The position numbers and the translations under genes are program-made. 8,331 nucleotides of DNA from NCBI GenBank assembly GCA_964500895.1, contig CAZCQP010000073.1, positions 1 to 8,331 of the forward strand, in the 5' to 3' direction. Below the pieces are notes generated by a model that did not search any database, was not told the DNA's origin, and saw nothing but the letters and a program-made list of their open reading frames with translations. This document shows positions 6,334-8,331 of this stretch, in pieces (position 1 is the stretch's first letter; every line of letters starts with the position of its first letter). Origin of the DNA: CAZCQP01 sp964500895 (GTDB lineage: Bacteria > Bacillota > Clostridia > Lachnospirales > JAISER01).

Positions 6334-7122
6334 CTGAAAAAGCGGATTTATGAAATACTACAAGAAAAAAACACCCAAGACATTGCCACCAAAGTGTTTA
6401 ACATTGTCATTGTCACCCTCATTGCCCTGAACATTTTTCAGGTTGTGGTGGAAACCTTTACCCTTTCAGCGGAAATTCGGGTACTATTTAGGCGTTTAGA
6501 GATTGTATCCACCCTTATTTTCACGGTAGAGTATGCCCTGCGCCTATGGACGTCCGATTTTCTTTTTCCAGCCTTGCCCAAAAAAATGGCCGGGGTGCGC
6601 TATATCTTCACCGGCATGGCCCTCATTGACTTATTGGCCATTTTGCCTTTTTACCTGCCGTTTATTATTCCTTTAGATTTACGGTATTTGCGTTTGCTGC
6701 GTATGTTCCGGCTTTTAAGAATTTTGAAGATTGCCCGGTATACCAGCTCCTTCGCCTTAATTGGTTCTGTGCTGAAAGAGGAAGCAGGGCCGTTGCTCTC
6801 CTCTTTGTTTGGGGTGGGCATTTTGATGATGTTTACTTCCGTTATCATGTACAACATTGAAGCCGCCGCTCAGCCGGAAGTGTTTAAAAACGCTTTTTCC
6901 GGCTTATGGTGGGCAGTGGTTACCCTAACCACCGTGGGTTATGGGGACATTTACCCCGTCACCGCCATGGGCAAAATACTAAGCGGCATCATTGCTTTTT
7001 TGGGCATTGGTCTAGTGGCTGTGCCCACGGGTATCATTTCTGCCGGGTTCATGGAACAAATGGAGCGGGCGCAAGAAAAGGATTACCGTTATTGCCCCCA
7101 TTGCGGCAAAAAATTAAAGTAG
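6334..7122 (+). CDS. Voltage-gated-type potassium channel, six transmembrane segments
   Basis: An inner-membrane ion channel of about 262 residues (ion transport family, PF00520, Kv-like). Hydrophobic segments suggest S1 at about 20-41, S2 at 55-72, S3 at 93-112, S5 at 153-174 and S6 at 212-240. S4 carries a positive charge at every third residue: R117, R120, R123, R126, R129, K132, R135, as in true voltage sensors. The pore helix is followed by the K+ selectivity filter TTVGYGD at 199-205. S6 ends in GLVAVPTGIISAGF. After a short acidic-basic linker the protein ends with YCPHCGKKLK, a half zinc ribbon with one CxxC pair. No large cytosolic RCK or cyclic-nucleotide domain is present. The start is probably CTG 6334; GTG 6325 would add three residues but overlaps the ribosome site. 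It follows the LUD gene by 15 bases, and its stop is one base from the ylmH stop. Confidence 0.93.
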   Translation: MKKRIYEILQEKNTQDIATKVFNIVIVTLIALNIFQVVVETFTLSAEIRVLFRRLEIVSTLIFTVEYALRLWTSDFLFPALPKKMAGVRYIFTGMALIDLLAILPFYLPFIIPLDLRYLRLLRMFRLLRILKIARYTSSFALIGSVLKEEAGPLLSSLFGVGILMMFTSVIMYNIEAAAQPEVFKNAFSGLWWAVVTLTTVGYGDIYPVTAMGKILSGIIAFLGIGLVAVPTGIISAGFMEQMERAQEKDYRYCPHCGKKLK

Positions 7123-7123
7123 C

Positions 7124-7912
7124 TTAGGTGAAAATTTCCAGCCGGAACTTGTCCTTTTTGGTGGTGCCCATCACCTGGCCAATGACAATGCGGCCGGTGC
7201 CTCGTAACGTAATGGTGTCTCCTTGAGCCACATTCTTTGCCCCAGAGGACGCTGGCAACCAGTTCACCAGCACTTTTTCAGCATCCACCAGAGCCGCCGC
7301 CTTCGACCGTGAAAGATGAAAGGCGGCGGCTATTACATTATCTAGCCGCAAAGAAGAAAGCAGCAGCACTTTAGCCGTTTTCTCCGTTTCAGGAAAAGCG
7401 GCCTCCTTCCAACTGCCCAGGCGCACCTTCACCCCAGCACGCCCCACTTTATCTAAATTGGCTTCCACATAACCGGCCATTTTCCGGTGAAGCACCGCCA
7501 AAGCCCCTTCCGGCACCAGCACAATGTCTCCAATTAAATGCCGCTCTATGGAAAGCCCTAAAAGGGCACCTAAAAAGTCCCGGTGGGTCAGTGGCCGGGA
7601 AAACTTGGCGTGGTATTGAATATGGGCCACTTCAATGGGAAAATCTTCTGCATCCAACGGCATATCCCGGGGGGCCACCCCAATGATTTGCCGTTCGCTG
7701 CCTTCATACCCCCCAAACCCACAGCAAGCCACCTCTACTCGGGCCTGCTGCAATACATGCAGAAACGAGCCTGCCTTATGCGGATCTAAAAAATCCGAAT
7801 AAACCGGCTCGTTTCGTTTAAGGCATAAGGATACGTTGTCACATATTTTTGAAAATTCCAGTTTCAGGCCATCGTCTTGAAACTGCTTTAATAACGCTTG
7901 TTTATTCATCAT
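7124..7912 (-). CDS. ylmH: YlmH-family S4-domain RNA-binding protein
   Basis: A 262-residue cytosolic protein of the YlmH family, with the usual length. The N-terminal two thirds is the family-specific domain, with GYEGSERQIIGVAP at residues 68-81 and THRDFLGALLGLSIERHLIGD at 109-129. The C-terminal S4 RNA-binding domain spans about 183-245, starting SSLRLDNVIAAAFHLSRSKA and ending GDTITLRGTGRIVI. YlmH is known from the ylm cluster next to cell-division genes in Gram-positive bacteria. Its relatives have been linked to ribosome-associated quality control, where they bind stalled large subunits; applying that here is inference. ATG 7912 overlaps the yggT stop by 4 bases (ATGA) and has AGGAAG 6 bases upstream; a second ATG follows directly. 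The gene ends one base from the convergent channel gene. Confidence 0.94.
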   Translation of the reverse strand: MMNKQALLKQFQDDGLKLEFSKICDNVSLCLKRNEPVYSDFLDPHKAGSFLHVLQQARVEVACCGFGGYEGSERQIIGVAPRDMPLDAEDFPIEVAHIQYHAKFSRPLTHRDFLGALLGLSIERHLIGDIVLVPEGALAVLHRKMAGYVEANLDKVGRAGVKVRLGSWKEAAFPETEKTAKVLLLSSLRLDNVIAAAFHLSRSKAAALVDAEKVLVNWLPASSGAKNVAQGDTITLRGTGRIVIGQVMGTTKKDKFRLEIFT

Positions 7913-8211
7913 GTTAAACTTCCTGCAAGTTGTGCAATAAGCACAATTAATACATTTTTACAAATTTCAATAAGTGCAAAGGCAATGATGGGGGAAAAGT
8001 CCAGCATCATCCCCGGCCCACCCAAGGGGGATTTACGCAAAGCACTGCGAATGGGCCCCAGCACCGGTTCGCTTAAAACATACAACATGCGAATAAGGCT
8101 TCCGTTTCTTGAAAGGGGAAGCCAGGAGATAATAACCCGAATAAATATAATTGTTTGTAAAAAATTAGCAAAGTAAACCACTGCTGTCTGCAAAATACGC
8201 ACTAAATTCAT
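7909..8211 (-). CDS. yggT: YggT-family membrane protein
   Basis: A 100-residue integral membrane protein of the YggT (YlmG) family. Two hydrophobic segments, about residues 8-31 and 72-97, flank a conserved hydrophilic stretch. Family patterns are FIRVIISWLP at 23-32, LSEPVLGPIRSALRK at 46-60 and MLDFSPIIAFALIE at 69-82. The biochemical role is unknown; homologues are linked to cell division, envelope or osmotic tolerance and to plastid nucleoid organisation. The start at ATG 8211 is supported by GGAGG (8222-8218) 6 bases upstream. Its stop overlaps the ylmH start, so the two are translated together. SepF, which often precedes it, would lie right of the window if present. Confidence 0.92.
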   Translation of the reverse strand: MNLVRILQTAVVYFANFLQTIIFIRVIISWLPLSRNGSLIRMLYVLSEPVLGPIRSALRKSPLGGPGMMLDFSPIIAFALIEICKNVLIVLIAQLAGSLT

Positions 8212-8230
8212 GGAATGCCTCCATCACATT

Positions 8231-8258
8231 CAAGCCCGGCCAAAGCTTGTTGACAAGC
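8231..8258 (-). other. yggT leader with competing short stems
   Basis: In the minus-strand leader GCTTG (8258-8254), CAAGC (8249-8245) and GCTTG (8235-8231) occur in order. The middle copy can pair with either neighbour, so two 5-bp stems exclude each other, the second lying 8 bases before the ribosome site. The stems are short and may be chance. I see no convincing sigma-A promoter here; TACTAT (8264-8259) on the minus strand is the best -10 but lacks a -35. Confidence 0.25.
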
Positions 8259-8263
8259 ATAGT

Positions 8264-8306
8264 ATTCGCACAATCTAGCGGCAAATATCCGTTAAATTGT
8301 GCGAAT
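8264..8306. repeat. Inverted repeat with perfect 11-bp outer arms
   Basis: ATTCGCACAAT (8264-8274) and ATTGTGCGAAT (8296-8306) are perfect inverted copies. After one mismatched pair the inner bases TAGCGG and CCGTTA (8276-8281 and 8289-8294) can extend the stem by six pairs, one of them G-T, leaving a 7-base loop. It stands 53 bases upstream of yggT. Neither strand has a strong T-run after it. It could be an operator, a transcript-end hairpin of a gene to the right, or a dispersed repeat. Confidence 0.7.
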
Positions 8307-8331
8307 GAAGGCCATTTTATGACTCTAAAAA

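Noticed and set aside
8250..8278. Plus-strand promoter from the perfect TTGACA at 8250-8255
   Set aside because: At 16-18 bases the -10 positions read poorly (for example ATCTAG), and no plus-strand gene start follows in the window.
1..8331. CRISPR arrays, tRNA or rRNA genes, transposases, phage or toxin-antitoxin genes
   Set aside because: I looked for spaced direct repeats, tRNA-like cloverleaves, rRNA-like conserved stretches and mobile-element proteins and saw none.

Overview
The window reads as a chromosomal, mostly housekeeping stretch of a Clostridia-type Bacillota, plausibly a gut member of the Oscillospirales. The basis is the gene set: a yggT-ylmH pair, a tsaE-tsaB-rimI cluster, a large Lon-like protease of the kind common in anaerobic Bacillota, and a stand-alone LUD-domain protein. 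Strong GGAGG-type ribosome sites, several GTG starts and tight gene overlaps fit the same group. No rRNA, tRNA, CRISPR array, insertion sequence or phage gene is visible. Coding density is very high, and no gene-free stretch exceeds about 125 bases.

Layout. (1) Bases 126-5574, minus strand: a run of six genes, read from right to left. They are a SpoU/TrmH-family RNA 2'-O-methyltransferase, a cyclophilin-type peptidyl-prolyl isomerase, tsaE, tsaB, rimI and a 797-residue Lon-like protease with an AAA module. From the isomerase to rimI the genes are separated by 13 bases or overlap by 20 and 8 bases, so they are probably one translationally coupled unit. A perfect 14-bp inverted repeat sits between the methyltransferase and the isomerase. 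(2) Bases 5584-5647: a compact divergent promoter region. (3) Bases 5686-7122, plus strand: a LUD-domain (LutC/YkgG-like) protein and a six-transmembrane voltage-gated-type potassium channel, 15 bases apart. The channel appears to start at a CTG codon. (4) Bases 7124-8211, minus strand: yggT and ylmH, overlapping by 4 bases and converging on the channel with one base between the stop codons. (5) Bases 8212-8331: the yggT leader and upstream region, with a long imperfect hairpin.

How the genes work together. TsaE and TsaB are parts of the machine that makes N6-threonylcarbamoyladenosine at position 37 of ANN-decoding tRNAs. RimI is the family acetyltransferase usually encoded with them. The cyclophilin and the RNA methyltransferase extend the translation and folding theme. 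TsaD, the catalytic partner, is not in the window, and the Lon-like protease occupies the place where tsaD often follows rimI. YlmH and YggT belong to the widely conserved set linked to cell division and envelope in Gram-positive bacteria, and YlmH also to ribosome rescue.

I found no convincing new multi-gene system. The points most worth a second look are the probable CTG start of the channel, the non-canonical Walker B of the Lon-like protease, the pairing of a Cys-rich LUD protein with a K+ channel, and two intergenic inverted repeats that do not look like ordinary terminators.
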